Shown: positions 49,811-59,271, counted from the stretch's first letter. The stretch is 64,000 nucleotides of DNA from Pseudomonas sediminis (GCF_039555755.1 NZ_CP154631.1:3906001-3970000), one strand, 5' to 3'. Notes: generated by a model not told the origin, from the sequence alone. Numbers and translations: made by a program.

Positions 49811-51910
49811 TCATTCGAACTGGTACTGCATGCCAGCGCCGACATGCCAGGCGCGCTCCGGGCCTGGTTCGTAGTAGCGGCCGTTGCTGTCGCCGACGAT
49901 CACCGAGCCGATGTATTCGCGATCCAGCAGGTTGTCGATGCGCAGCACCTGGTTGAAGGTCATTGCACCAACTTTCTGTTCGAAGCGTGCCTGCCAGTTG
50001 AACAGTGCGTAGCTGGGCGCGGTCTTGGCTGTGTTGCTGTCTTCGACATACAGCTGGCTGCGGTACAGGCCTTCGATGGCGGTGCTGAACCAGTCCAGCG
50101 GTTGCCAGGCCAGCTCGCCAAACAGCGTGCGCGCGGGAATGCCTGGCAGGCGATTGCCCGACTCGATCAATCGGCCGTTGCTGGTGAAATTCTTGCTGTA
50201 GGTGGCGTCGATCTGCGTATAGGCGAGGTTGGCGCGCAAGGTGTCGCTCAGGCGGCTTTCCAGGGCCAGTTCGACGCCGCGGCGGCTAGTCTGGGCGGCG
50301 TTCTGGAAGCGTGATCGGCCGCCGCTGGCTGATTCGACCACCAACTCGTCGTCGGTATCGATCTGAAACAGCGCCACTTGCAGGCTGGTGGCCTCGGCCA
50401 GGCGTGCCTTGAGGCCGACTTCTACCTGTTCGCTGGTGGCCGGTTGCAGGTCGAAGCCGAAGCTGTTGTCGGGGCCGGAGTAGGACAACTCGTTCAGCGT
50501 CGGCGTCTCCACGCCCTTGCCCCAGCTGGTGTAAACATTCAGTCCTGGCAGCAGGGCGTAACTGGCGCCCAGGGTCGGCGTCAGTTCGCGGTAGGTCACC
50601 GAGCCACTATCGTCGCCATTGCTCAGGAAGCGGTCGTCCACGTCAAATTCCACCTGGCTGTGACGCAGGCCGGCCTGCAGCTCTAGCTTGCCCAGTTGCC
50701 AAGCGGCCTGGACGTAGGGCGACAGGCTGGTGACCTCGTTGTGCTCGTCGCGGCGCAGGTTGCCTTTTACGCCCAGGGTGCCGCCGGCGAAGTTTTCAAA
50801 ACCCTGGCGGTCGTCTCGCGAATAGTCGTAATCCAGGCCGGTGGTGACGGTCATCAGGCTGTTGCCCAGGTCGAACGACTGAATCCAGCGGTTGCCGATG
50901 CCGTGAAAGCGGCGCTCGAAATCGATAACACCGCCCGAGTGCTTTTGGTCAGGATCTCTTGGTGGCAGTTGGGCGAGTCTTGGAATCGACTGGTACTGAA
51001 TCACCCGTCGCGTACCGCTATATAGCGTGCTTTGCCAGGTGCCGGCGGCAAAGCTGCGCTCGTAGTTGAGCGCAAACTGACGATGATCGACGGCCTTGCG
51101 TGTATCAAACTCCATTGCGCTGGGCGCGGCGCTGCGGCGGTCGCTCTGCACCTGAGCCCAAGTCAGACCTTGCGGGTCTTGCGTGTCGTTCTGATCCAGC
51201 TCGCTGAAGCTGAGGCTGAGCTTGCTGACATCGTCCGGATACAGGATCAGCTTGGCGAAGGTCTTGTCGAGGATGGCGCCGCTATGGTCGCGGTAGCCGT
51301 CGGTCTCGAAGTGCGAGCGGTTGATGATGAAACCAGCCTTGTCGTTGCCACCTTCGGCTGCGACGCGGGTGCGACTGGTGCCGTAGGCGGCTTGCGAGGT
51401 GTCGAGTGACAGCTTGGGTGGACCTTCGCCATCACGCGAGAACAACTGGATGACCCCGCCAGAATTGCTGCCGTAAACGCTGGCGAAGGGGCCGCGCAGC
51501 ACCTCGATACGTTCCAGGGTGTCGAGGTCGAAGGTCGCGGCCTGGCCTTGACCGTCGGGGTTGGACAGCGGCACACCGTCAGCCAGCAGCTTGATACCGC
51601 GAATGCCGAAGGCCGAGCGGGCGCCGAAGCCGCGCGAGGATATCTGCAGGTCCTGCGCATAGTTCTGCCGGTTCTGCACCACCAGCCCCGGCACGCTGCC
51701 GAGCGCCTCGGACAGGTTGACGCCTGGTTTGCCGAGGGTGGCCTGTTCGGCATCAATGCGGTTGACGGAGAAGGGCAGTTGCCAGCCACTGGCCTGATAG
51801 CGGCTGCCGGTGACCACCAGCGGGTCGGCTTGGTAGGTGGCGTCTTCGGCCTGCGCAGTGAGTGACAAGAATAATGGAGGCAACCAGAAGCAGGGGCTCA
51901 GCCGATACAT
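49811..51910 (-). CDS. pqqU: TonB-dependent receptor, PqqU/YncD type
   Basis: I start at the ATG giving MYRLSPCFWLPPLFLSLTAQ, a signal peptide, for 699 residues. After a TonB-box-like DPLVVTG come the plug domain (~30-160) with NRQNYAQDLQISSRGFGARS and ADGVPLSNPDGQGQA, and a 22-strand barrel ending REYIGSVIVGDSNGRYYEPG. These motifs follow E. coli YncD, now PqqU, the outer-membrane receptor for the redox cofactor PQQ, more closely than siderophore receptors. Its divergent neighbour is a gluconokinase-TRAP operon, which supports a PQQ-glucose dehydrogenase link. Substrate assignment rests on remembered motif similarity, not a search. Confidence 0.8.
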   Translation of the reverse strand: MYRLSPCFWLPPLFLSLTAQAEDATYQADPLVVTGSRYQASGWQLPFSVNRIDAEQATLGKPGVNLSEALGSVPGLVVQNRQNYAQDLQISSRGFGARSAFGIRGIKLLADGVPLSNPDGQGQAATFDLDTLERIEVLRGPFASVYGSNSGGVIQLFSRDGEGPPKLSLDTSQAAYGTSRTRVAAEGGNDKAGFIINRSHFETDGYRDHSGAILDKTFAKLILYPDDVSKLSLSFSELDQNDTQDPQGLTWAQVQSDRRSAAPSAMEFDTRKAVDHRQFALNYERSFAAGTWQSTLYSGTRRVIQYQSIPRLAQLPPRDPDQKHSGGVIDFERRFHGIGNRWIQSFDLGNSLMTVTTGLDYDYSRDDRQGFENFAGGTLGVKGNLRRDEHNEVTSLSPYVQAAWQLGKLELQAGLRHSQVEFDVDDRFLSNGDDSGSVTYRELTPTLGASYALLPGLNVYTSWGKGVETPTLNELSYSGPDNSFGFDLQPATSEQVEVGLKARLAEATSLQVALFQIDTDDELVVESASGGRSRFQNAAQTSRRGVELALESRLSDTLRANLAYTQIDATYSKNFTSNGRLIESGNRLPGIPARTLFGELAWQPLDWFSTAIEGLYRSQLYVEDSNTAKTAPSYALFNWQARFEQKVGAMTFNQVLRIDNLLDREYIGSVIVGDSNGRYYEPGPERAWHVGAGMQYQFE

Positions 51911-52027
51911 AAGCGAAATGTCTCTCTTGGGGCCGGTAGGCGATCTTGAACGTGTCAGCCAGCAGCGGGCCATAGCTGAACGATCGTCATTAATGAAAAT
52001 GCTCTACGAAATGTTGCCAGGGGAGGG

Positions 52028-52056
52028 TTGTCGAACGATTTGGATAGCGCTAACAT
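52028..52056 (+). promoter_or_regulatory. Promoter and operator of the gluconokinase-TRAP operon
   Basis: TTGTCG (52028-52033) and TAACAT (52051-52056) are 17 bases apart. GATAGCGCTAAC (52043-52054) with the palindromic core TAGCGCTA overlaps the spacer and -10, as a LacI-family repressor site would. TAGCGCT is also the core reported for the P. aeruginosa GntR operator. Confidence 0.55.
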
Positions 52057-52106
52057 TCGGCTCAAACAATGAGCGGTACCACCTTGATGGTGCCCATGGA
52101 GTTCCC

Positions 52107-53228
52107 ATGCAACAGCAGCCTCCCGCACTGCCTGCCCGTACCACCCTGGTGGTCATGGGGGTCAGTGGCTCCGGCAAGAGCGAGATCAGCCAGGCAGTCG
52201 CCACTGCCCTCGGTTGGCGTCATATCGAAGCCGATCATTTCCACCCCCCTGAGAACGTAGAGCGCATGCGCGCGGGCACCCCGCTGAGCGACGAAGACCG
52301 TCGCCACTGGCTGGATGCACTGTGCGAGCAGATGCTGGCCGCGCAGGCCGCCGGTGAGTGCTTCGTGCTGGCCTGCTCGGCGCTCAAGCGCGCTTACCGC
52401 GAGCGCTTGCGTCAGGCGGTCCCGGGGTTGCAGTTCGTGCACCTGGATATCGATCACGCGACCGCTGTGCAGCGCGTGGGTGCTCGGCCCAGCCATTTCA
52501 TGCCGACTTCGCTGGTTGACAGCCAGTTCGCCACTCTCGAAAGCCCGGCAGGTGAACCATACGTACGTGTCGTCGATGCGCAGCAGTCGCGACAAGCGTT
52601 GGTGGCCGAGATCCAGACCTGGGTACGTCGCGAGGCGGCGGAGGCCGTGTCGAGCCAGGCTCAGGATATGCTCGACAGCGAAATTGATAGCGCTAACCAA
52701 GCGGCTCAGCTAGGTGCCGAACCGATTTATGAAGGGCGCATCGCGCGTATGTTCGATCGCCTGACCGATGGAATGATGGCGGTGCTGATGGCCTTCATGG
52801 TGGTGGCGGTGTTCACCAACGTGGTGCTGCGCTACGCATTCGGCACGGGTTGGCCTGGCGCAGAAGAGTTGTCGCGGCTGGCCTTCGTCTGGCTGGTATT
52901 CGTCGGCGTGGCCTCTGGGATGCGGCGGGGTGAGCTGATGACATTCCGCATGGTTCGCGACCGCTTCCCGTTATTGGCGCAGCGACTGGTGGATTCACTG
53001 AGCTGGATTCTCGTGGCAGGAGCGAGCCTGCTCTCGGCCTTGGGCGCCTGGAATCAGGTGCAGTTCGGTTGGGGCAACGTCAGTACGGTGGTTGGTTACC
53101 CAGTGGTGCTGGCGATGCTACCGGTGCTGGCGAGCATGCTGGTGCTGGCGATTCTCGCCGTGGTGCAGTTGATCAACCTCTGGCGGCGTACGCCGCAGCC
53201 GGCCCTGAGTCAGGCGCACGTCGAATGA
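52107..53228 (+). CDS. Gluconokinase fused to TRAP transporter small subunit (DctQ)
   Basis: One uninterrupted 373-codon frame encodes two normally separate proteins. Residues 1-~180 are a GntK-type gluconokinase: P-loop GVSGSGKS at 18-25, ADHFHPPENVERM, LACSALKRAYRE and FMPTSLVDSQFATLE, complete in length. A ~35-residue linker follows. Residues ~214-373 are a complete four-helix DctQ subunit (DRLTDGMMAVLMAFMVVAVF, WPGAEELSRLAFVWLVFVG). The start ATG has GGAG at short spacing. Kinase and small permease would thus be tethered at the membrane. An internal ATG at 52749, or 52668, might also give free DctQ. The 12-base operator-like site of the promoter recurs in the linker. Sequencing error is unlikely because no stop lies between the parts. 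Confidence 0.9.
   Translation: MQQQPPALPARTTLVVMGVSGSGKSEISQAVATALGWRHIEADHFHPPENVERMRAGTPLSDEDRRHWLDALCEQMLAAQAAGECFVLACSALKRAYRERLRQAVPGLQFVHLDIDHATAVQRVGARPSHFMPTSLVDSQFATLESPAGEPYVRVVDAQQSRQALVAEIQTWVRREAAEAVSSQAQDMLDSEIDSANQAAQLGAEPIYEGRIARMFDRLTDGMMAVLMAFMVVAVFTNVVLRYAFGTGWPGAEELSRLAFVWLVFVGVASGMRRGELMTFRMVRDRFPLLAQRLVDSLSWILVAGASLLSALGAWNQVQFGWGNVSTVVGYPVVLAMLPVLASMLVLAILAVVQLINLWRRTPQPALSQAHVE
52686..52697 (+). promoter_or_regulatory. Second operator-like site inside the fusion gene
   Basis: GATAGCGCTAAC is identical over 12 bases to the promoter site 643 bases upstream. It falls exactly in the linker between kinase and DctQ parts. It may be an auxiliary operator for looping, or the relic of a former dctQ promoter. 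Confidence 0.5.
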
Positions 53229-53277
53229 TGCTGGCTCCATTCCAACAAGACGGGCACTGCCCACCGAGGACCTGCCG

Positions 53278-54555
53278 ATGACTGTCGCGGTATTTCTTTC
53301 TTCCCTGCTGGGGTTCATGGCATTCGGCATGCCCATCGCCTTTGCCCTGATCCTTACCGCGGCCGTACTGATGTGGTACCTGGATTTCTGGGACGTGCAG
53401 CTGCTGGCGCAGAACCTGCTGGCCGGCGCTGACAGCTTCCCGCTGCTGGCGGTACCTTTCTTCATTCTGGCCGGCGAGCTGATGAACGCCGGCGGCATTT
53501 CCCGGCGCATCATCGCCATGGCCCAGGCCTACTTTGGCCACCTGCGCGGAGGCCTCGGTTACGTTGCCATCGCCGCTGCCGTGCTGCTGGCCAGTATGTC
53601 CGGTTCGGCATTGGCCGATACTGCGGCGCTGGCCACCTTGCTGTTGCCGATGATGCGCCAGCGCGGTTATCCCGTGCATTCCTCGGCTGGCCTGGTAGCC
53701 GCTGGCGGCATCATCGCGCCGATCATTCCGCCGTCGATGCCGTTCGTGATTTACGGTGTGGTCACCAACACCTCCATCAGCCAGCTGTTCATGGCGGGGC
53801 TGGTGCCGGGGCTGATCATGGGCGCAGGCCTGATCGTCGCCTGGACGCTGATCGCCCGCGGTTTCACCGAGCCCACGCCGCCCAAGGCCACCGCTGCCGA
53901 GCGTCGCCGTGTGCTGGTCGATGGCGCTGCTGCCTTGATGTTGCCGGTGATCATCGTTGGCGGTCTGCGCTTCGGCATCTTCACGCCCACCGAAGCGGCG
54001 GTTGTCGCTGCGGTGTATGCCCTGGCCGTTTCCACCTTGCTCTACCGTGAGCTGAGCTGGAGCGACCTGATGGAGACCCTGACCCGCGCCAGCCGCACCA
54101 CGGCGTCGGTGATGTTCCTCTGTGCTGCGGCCACGGTGTCCGCCTACATGATCACCCTGGCCCAGCTGCCGGACGAGATCGGCGCCATGCTCGGGCCACT
54201 GGCTGATCATCCAAGACTGCTGGTACTGGCGATCATGTTGCTGATGATCGCGGTAGGCATGGTGCTCGACCTGACGCCGACCATCCTGATTCTGGCACCG
54301 GTACTGGCGCCCATCGCGATCAAGGCCGGTGTCGATCCGGTGTACTTCGGCGTGATGTTCGTACTGATCGGCTCCATCGGCCTGATCACCCCGCCAGTCG
54401 GCACGGTACTCAACGTCGTTGGCGGTATCGGCAAGTTGCGTATGGAAGTGCTGGTACGCGGCGTCATGCCGTTCTTCCTGATCTATCTGATCATCGTCGC
54501 GCTGCTGGTGGCATTCCCGTCCATCGTCACCGTGCCGTTGGCCTGGTTGCGCTGA
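53278..54555 (+). CDS. TRAP transporter large permease (DctM)
   Basis: This 425-residue protein has about twelve membrane segments and the DctM signatures GMPIAFALILTAAV, PFFILAGELMNAGGIS, AAVLLASMSGSALADTAAL and GGIIAPIIPPSMPFVIYG. It is the sodium- or proton-driven transport subunit that works with DctQ and the periplasmic binding protein. Context with gluconokinase suggests gluconate or a related sugar acid. It starts 49 bases after the fusion gene. Confidence 0.95.
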   Translation: MTVAVFLSSLLGFMAFGMPIAFALILTAAVLMWYLDFWDVQLLAQNLLAGADSFPLLAVPFFILAGELMNAGGISRRIIAMAQAYFGHLRGGLGYVAIAAAVLLASMSGSALADTAALATLLLPMMRQRGYPVHSSAGLVAAGGIIAPIIPPSMPFVIYGVVTNTSISQLFMAGLVPGLIMGAGLIVAWTLIARGFTEPTPPKATAAERRRVLVDGAAALMLPVIIVGGLRFGIFTPTEAAVVAAVYALAVSTLLYRELSWSDLMETLTRASRTTASVMFLCAAATVSAYMITLAQLPDEIGAMLGPLADHPRLLVLAIMLLMIAVGMVLDLTPTILILAPVLAPIAIKAGVDPVYFGVMFVLIGSIGLITPPVGTVLNVVGGIGKLRMEVLVRGVMPFFLIYLIIVALLVAFPSIVTVPLAWLR

Positions 54556-54592
54556 GTTGACCCAGCGGCGCTGGCGCGCCGTCATCATTCAC

Positions 54593-54604
54593 AACAATAA
54601 GAGG
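54593..54604 (+). promoter_or_regulatory. Crc/Hfq-type motif before the TRAP binding-protein gene
   Basis: AACAATAA (54593-54600), a perfect AAnAAnAA, joins the Shine-Dalgarno GAGG (54601-54604). The ATG follows at 54613. It suggests catabolite repression of gluconate uptake. Confidence 0.55.
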
Positions 54605-54612
54605 TAGTCCCG

Positions 54613-55626
54613 ATGAAACGTCCACTGCTCGCCATCCTCACTGCTGCCATGCTGTGCAGCCCGCTCGCCAGTTTCACCGCCCATGCCGATGACGTGCGTT
54701 CGCGCATGATCCGCTTCGGTTACGGTCTCAACGAGAACAGCAATCAGGGCCGTGCGGCCAAGCTGTTCGCCGAAGAGGTGGCCAAGGCTTCCGACGGCAA
54801 ACTCAAGGTGCGCACCTTCGGCGCCGCTAGCCTGGGTTCCGATGACCAGATGCAGAGCGCACTGATCGGTGGCGCGCAGGAAATGATGGTCGGTTCGACC
54901 GCGACTCTGGTGGGTATCACCAAGGAAATGGCGGTGTGGGACACGCCGTTCCTGTTCAGCAGCGCCGAGCAGGCCGATGCCGTGCTCGACGGCCCGGTGG
55001 GCCGCCAGGTCATGGACAAGCTGGAAGAGAAAGGCCTGGTCGGCTTGGTGTACTGGGAAAACGGCTTCCGTAACCTGACCAACAACAGTCGCCCGATCAG
55101 CAAGCTGGAGGACTTCTCCGGGGTCAAGTTGCGCGTGATGCCCAACCCGGTGTTTCTCGAGACCTTCAAGCTGATGGGCGCCAACGCGGTGCCACTGCCG
55201 TTCTCCGAGCTGTTCACCGCGCTGGAGACCAAGGCCGTCGACGGCCAGGAAAACCCCTTCAACACCATTCTTTCCTCGAAATTCTACGAAGTGCAGAAGT
55301 ACCTGACCGTGACCAACCACGTGTATAGCCCGTGGATCGTCACCGTGTCCAAGCGCTGGTGGGATGGTCTGTCACAAACCGAGCAGAACATTCTGCTGGA
55401 GGCGGCGAAGAAGGCGCGTGACTTCGAGCGTAAGGACACCCGCGAGGAAGCAGCCCGTGCCCTGGCCGAGCTGAAAGACAAGGGTATGCAGATCAACGAA
55501 GTGGAAGCGGCGCAAGTGCAGCGCATGCGTGAGCAGGCTGCACCGGCGATCCAGAAGGTCGTCGACACAGTCGGTCAGCAACTGTTCGATCAGGTGCAGA
55601 CTGAGGCCGAAAAGGCCGCTCTATAA
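54613..55626 (+). CDS. TRAP transporter substrate-binding protein (DctP)
   Basis: This 337-residue protein has a signal peptide (~1-25, cleaved near AHA-DD) and the DctP fold: IRFGYGLNENSNQGRAAKLF at the start of the mature part, NNSRPISKLEDFSGVKLRVM with the conserved Arg that holds the ligand carboxylate, and FSELFTALETKAVDGQENPF. It delivers substrate to DctQM in the periplasm. Gluconate is inferred from the linked kinase. A Crc/Hfq-type motif overlaps its translation start. Confidence 0.94.
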   Translation: MKRPLLAILTAAMLCSPLASFTAHADDVRSRMIRFGYGLNENSNQGRAAKLFAEEVAKASDGKLKVRTFGAASLGSDDQMQSALIGGAQEMMVGSTATLVGITKEMAVWDTPFLFSSAEQADAVLDGPVGRQVMDKLEEKGLVGLVYWENGFRNLTNNSRPISKLEDFSGVKLRVMPNPVFLETFKLMGANAVPLPFSELFTALETKAVDGQENPFNTILSSKFYEVQKYLTVTNHVYSPWIVTVSKRWWDGLSQTEQNILLEAAKKARDFERKDTREEAARALAELKDKGMQINEVEAAQVQRMREQAAPAIQKVVDTVGQQLFDQVQTEAEKAAL

Positions 55627-55804
55627 GGGCTTGCCCAGAATTGGCGCGTTCAGTGCGCCGCTGATTTTGGGTGGGTTCGCAGTTTCGCGGGGCACGCAGG
55701 TGGTATCGCTCCTTGCATGGTGACGTTACCCCGGGCGGCGTGTCCCGCGCTTTATTCACCGGCGGGGCTGGTAGAATCGCCCACTGGTAAACAATGGAGG
55801 CGCT

Positions 55805-56824
55805 ATGACTCAACGCCGTCGCCGGTCCGCCGAACGCGTCACCCTGTCCGATGTGGCCAAGGCAGCAGGCTGTTCGCTGATGTCTGCCTCGCGCGCCCTG
55901 TCGCAGCCGGGGCGGGTTTCCGATGCGCTGCGCGAGCAGGTGATGCGCGCGGCCCAGTCGCTGGGCTACGTGCCCAACCCTGCCGCGCGGGCGCTGGCCA
56001 GTTCGCGTTCGAACCTGGTGGCGGTGGTGATTCCGTCGCTGTCCAACTCGGTGTTCGTCGATACCGTCGAGGCCATCCAGCGTGTGCTGATGCCTGCCGG
56101 CTTCGAGATGATGATTGGCGTCAGCCACTATCGGGTGGAGGAGGACGAGCGTCTGCTGCGCTCCTACCTGGCGCACCAGCCAGCTGGCCTCTTGCTTACG
56201 GGGTTCGAGCGCAGCGATGCGGCGCGGGAAATCCTCGGCGTCAGCAGTTGCCCGTTGGTAACGCTGATGGAGCTGAGCGAGGAGCCGGAGGACTACTGCG
56301 TCGGTTTCTCTCAGGTAGACGCTGGCGCCGCCATGACCCGTGCCCTGGTGCAGCGTGGTTACCGCCATATCGCCTTCGCCGCGGCGCAGCTCGATCCGCG
56401 TACCTTGCAGCGTGCCGAGGGCTATCGCCAGGTGATGCAGTACCTCAATCGCCACGACCCGGCGCTGGAGCTGCTGACACCGCAGTTGTCATCCATCGGC
56501 CTGGGCGCCGAACTGCTCGACCGCCTGCTGGCGCAGCAGCCGCAGATCGATGCGGTGTTCTTCAACAACGACGACCTGGCCATGGGTGCGCTGTTCCGCG
56601 CCCGGCAACTGGGGTTGGATGTGCCTGGGCGTCTGGCTATCGCCGGCTTCAACGACCTGCCTGCGGCGGCCTGGATGCATCCGGCCTTGAGCACGGTGCG
56701 TACCACCCGGGGGCGTATCGGCGAGCTGGCGGCGAACATGCTGTTGGCGCTGATGCGTGGCGAAATGCCGGAACAGCACTGCATTGACGTCGGTTTCGAA
56801 CTGGTGATGCGCGACAGCGCCTGA
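55805..56824 (+). CDS. LacI-family regulator, probable GntR (gluconate)
   Basis: This 339-residue regulator has the LacI helix-turn-helix and hinge at the N-terminus (VTLSDVAKAAGCSLMSASRAL, then GYVPNPAARALASSRSN) and a periplasmic-binding-like effector domain. It is of the GntR(LacI type)/PtxS style. It lies 178 bases after dctP on the same strand. The operator-like GATAGCGCTAAC at the kinase promoter fits a LacI-family protein. It most likely represses the operon until gluconate or 6-phosphogluconate binds; this is inference. Confidence 0.9.
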   Translation: MTQRRRRSAERVTLSDVAKAAGCSLMSASRALSQPGRVSDALREQVMRAAQSLGYVPNPAARALASSRSNLVAVVIPSLSNSVFVDTVEAIQRVLMPAGFEMMIGVSHYRVEEDERLLRSYLAHQPAGLLLTGFERSDAAREILGVSSCPLVTLMELSEEPEDYCVGFSQVDAGAAMTRALVQRGYRHIAFAAAQLDPRTLQRAEGYRQVMQYLNRHDPALELLTPQLSSIGLGAELLDRLLAQQPQIDAVFFNNDDLAMGALFRARQLGLDVPGRLAIAGFNDLPAAAWMHPALSTVRTTRGRIGELAANMLLALMRGEMPEQHCIDVGFELVMRDSA

Positions 56825-56853
56825 CGCTACTGCTTCTCGCTGGCGGCTGCCAA

Positions 56854-57858
56854 TTACTCGGCGGCATCCAGGCGCAGGCGTTCACGCTCATCGAAACGTT
56901 CGGCGGCCAGTGCCTCGATGGCCGCACGTTTGTCACCCGCGCTGAGGCCTTCGCTGGCATCGATTCGCGCTTTCTCTGCGAGATAGCCATCCAGGCGTTT
57001 CTGCCAGTTCTGCCGCTGGCTATCCAGCGCCTCCAGACGCGTGGTGGCTTCGGCGCCGACCAGTTGCTGACGCATCTGGCGGATCTGCGCGGCGCTGGCG
57101 CCCTCGGCCTGCAGTCGGGCCGTGTTCTGCCGCAGTTCCTGTTGCAGTTGTGGCAATACGGCATCCTGCAGCTCTTCCGGCAGGGAGGTGCGCAGGCGGT
57201 CGACGGCAACGCCTTTTTCCTCTGCGCTCATTTTGCCGTCGTGCTGGATAGCCAGGCGTTCCAGGGTGAAGCGGTTGTAGCTTTCCTCACGGGCGAAGAA
57301 GGCCAGGTGTGTCTCGTTGTCGAACAGACGCGCACGCAGCGCTTGTACGGCAGTTTCGCGCTGGCGCATGGCATCCAGGTTGGCCATTTGCGGCAGGTCG
57401 CGCTCCAGCATCACTAGCTCGCGCTTGTAGCTCAGGTATTGCTCCAGCAGCGTCTGTGCGCGGGTTCGCGCCGGTTCCTGCAATTGGCTGTCGATGTAGC
57501 TGCGCAGGCGTGAAACGCTGGCATCCAGGCTTTCTTCGCCGATGCTGGCAAGGAAGTAATCGAAGATCCGCCGGATATCTTCGCTGATGATCAGGTTGCC
57601 GGTGGCATCCACGCGAAAGCGGCCGTCGACTTCGGTGCCTACGAAGGAGCTGGGCAGGGCCAGCTTGCTGATCTTCTTCTGCTTCTGCGCGTCCTCGACG
57701 CTCGGGGCCATTGCCTGGGCAGTCGGCTGCGGCGCGGGCGGCCTAGCCGTGGCGGCGGGAGGGGTGAGGTGGGTGGTTTGGTGTCCGGGTTGCAGGTAGA
57801 GCATCAACGCCAGGCTGGCGGCGATCAGTAGAGGTAGGATGAACAGGGCTTTCTTCAC
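56854..57858 (-). CDS. lifO: Lipase-specific foldase (Lif)
   Basis: Lif is a membrane-anchored periplasmic steric chaperone that folds its partner lipase before type II secretion. The 334-residue protein begins at GTG with a hydrophobic anchor (~5-21), a Pro/Ala-rich spacer (~30-55), and the Lif signature [14 protein letters not shown] (RxxFDY(F/C)L motif) near residue 95, followed by a long helical arm. It lies just downstream of the lipase gene, separated by a 13-bp-stem hairpin. Confidence 0.95.
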   Translation of the reverse strand: MKKALFILPLLIAASLALMLYLQPGHQTTHLTPPAATARPPAPQPTAQAMAPSVEDAQKQKKISKLALPSSFVGTEVDGRFRVDATGNLIISEDIRRIFDYFLASIGEESLDASVSRLRSYIDSQLQEPARTRAQTLLEQYLSYKRELVMLERDLPQMANLDAMRQRETAVQALRARLFDNETHLAFFAREESYNRFTLERLAIQHDGKMSAEEKGVAVDRLRTSLPEELQDAVLPQLQQELRQNTARLQAEGASAAQIRQMRQQLVGAEATTRLEALDSQRQNWQKRLDGYLAEKARIDASEGLSAGDKRAAIEALAAERFDERERLRLDAAE

Positions 57859-57899
57859 AGCAGCTTCCAGTAAGGTGTCGGACCGGGATTAGAGCTGAT

Positions 57900-57934
57900 G
57901 CCTCGTAGGGTGCGACGTACACACCCTACGAGGC
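57900..57934 (-). repeat. Intercistronic hairpin between lipase and foldase genes
   Basis: GCCTCGTAGGGTG and CACCCTACGAGGC pair perfectly over 13 bases around a nine-base loop. No T tract. The GTAGGGTG/CACCCTAC core is a type of short palindrome I know to be scattered in Pseudomonas genomes. It may limit foldase synthesis relative to lipase. Confidence 0.6.
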
Positions 57935-57942
57935 TTGGCTGT

Positions 57943-58926
<984 letters not shown>

Positions 58927-58987
58927 TCAGCTGCTTCCAGCAACACAGATCACGCCCATCCCGTGGCGCGTACGGCGCAAGAACGAT

Positions 58988-59003
58988 AGCAGGAAGCATG
59001 CCA
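58988..59003 (-). promoter_or_regulatory. Sigma-54 (-24/-12) promoter of lipA
   Basis: Read on the minus strand from 59003, TGGCATG-CTTC-CTGCT matches the consensus TGGCACG-N4-TTGCW except at two places, and keeps the essential GG and GC dinucleotides ten bases apart. Transcription would begin near 58977 with an 80-base leader. The 513-base gap 58897-59409 holds this, the palindrome at 59095 and a promoter facing the other way at 59242. Confidence 0.7.
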
Positions 59004-59094
59004 GCGTCGCTGAATCACAAGCGAGGCCTCTAACTCGGGACTTTTGTTGATATTGGTGCGAACTGGCGGCGATATCGCTGGCTAAGTTCTGTTA

Positions 59095-59106
59095 CGTGTC
59101 GACACG
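59095..59106. promoter_or_regulatory. 12-bp palindrome, possible activator site
   Basis: CGTGTC-GACACG is a perfect palindrome about 95 bases upstream of the sigma-54 promoter, the distance usual for NtrC-family activators such as LipR or CbrB. Which protein binds is unknown. Confidence 0.45.
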
Positions 59107-59241
59107 CAAGATCATGCGAAAAGCCTCGACTCATCTATTCATCGTGTGATTTTTGAGGCGGTGGCGGGGTGGTTTAGAAGGGGGATAGTGGGCCGATTAG
59201 CCACCGCCCAATCGAAGGTTGGGGGTAACGCTGGGTGCGCC

Positions 59242-59271
59242 TTGACAGTTTGCCGTGGGCTTCTCTAGGAT
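59242..59271 (+). promoter_or_regulatory. Sigma-70-like promoter of the small gene at 59410
   Basis: A perfect -35 TTGACA (59242-59247) and TAGGAT (59266-59271) are 18 bases apart. The leader is about 130 bases and ends in a nested hairpin: CGCCTC/GAGGCG (59363-59398) enclosing CCGCT/AGCGG, directly before the ribosome binding site GGAG. Confidence 0.55.

Noticed and set aside
51837..52106. Upstream extension of the gluconokinase fusion
   Set aside because: The 90 codons run over the promoter, operator and the start of the divergent pqqU gene; the kinase family begins at the chosen ATG.
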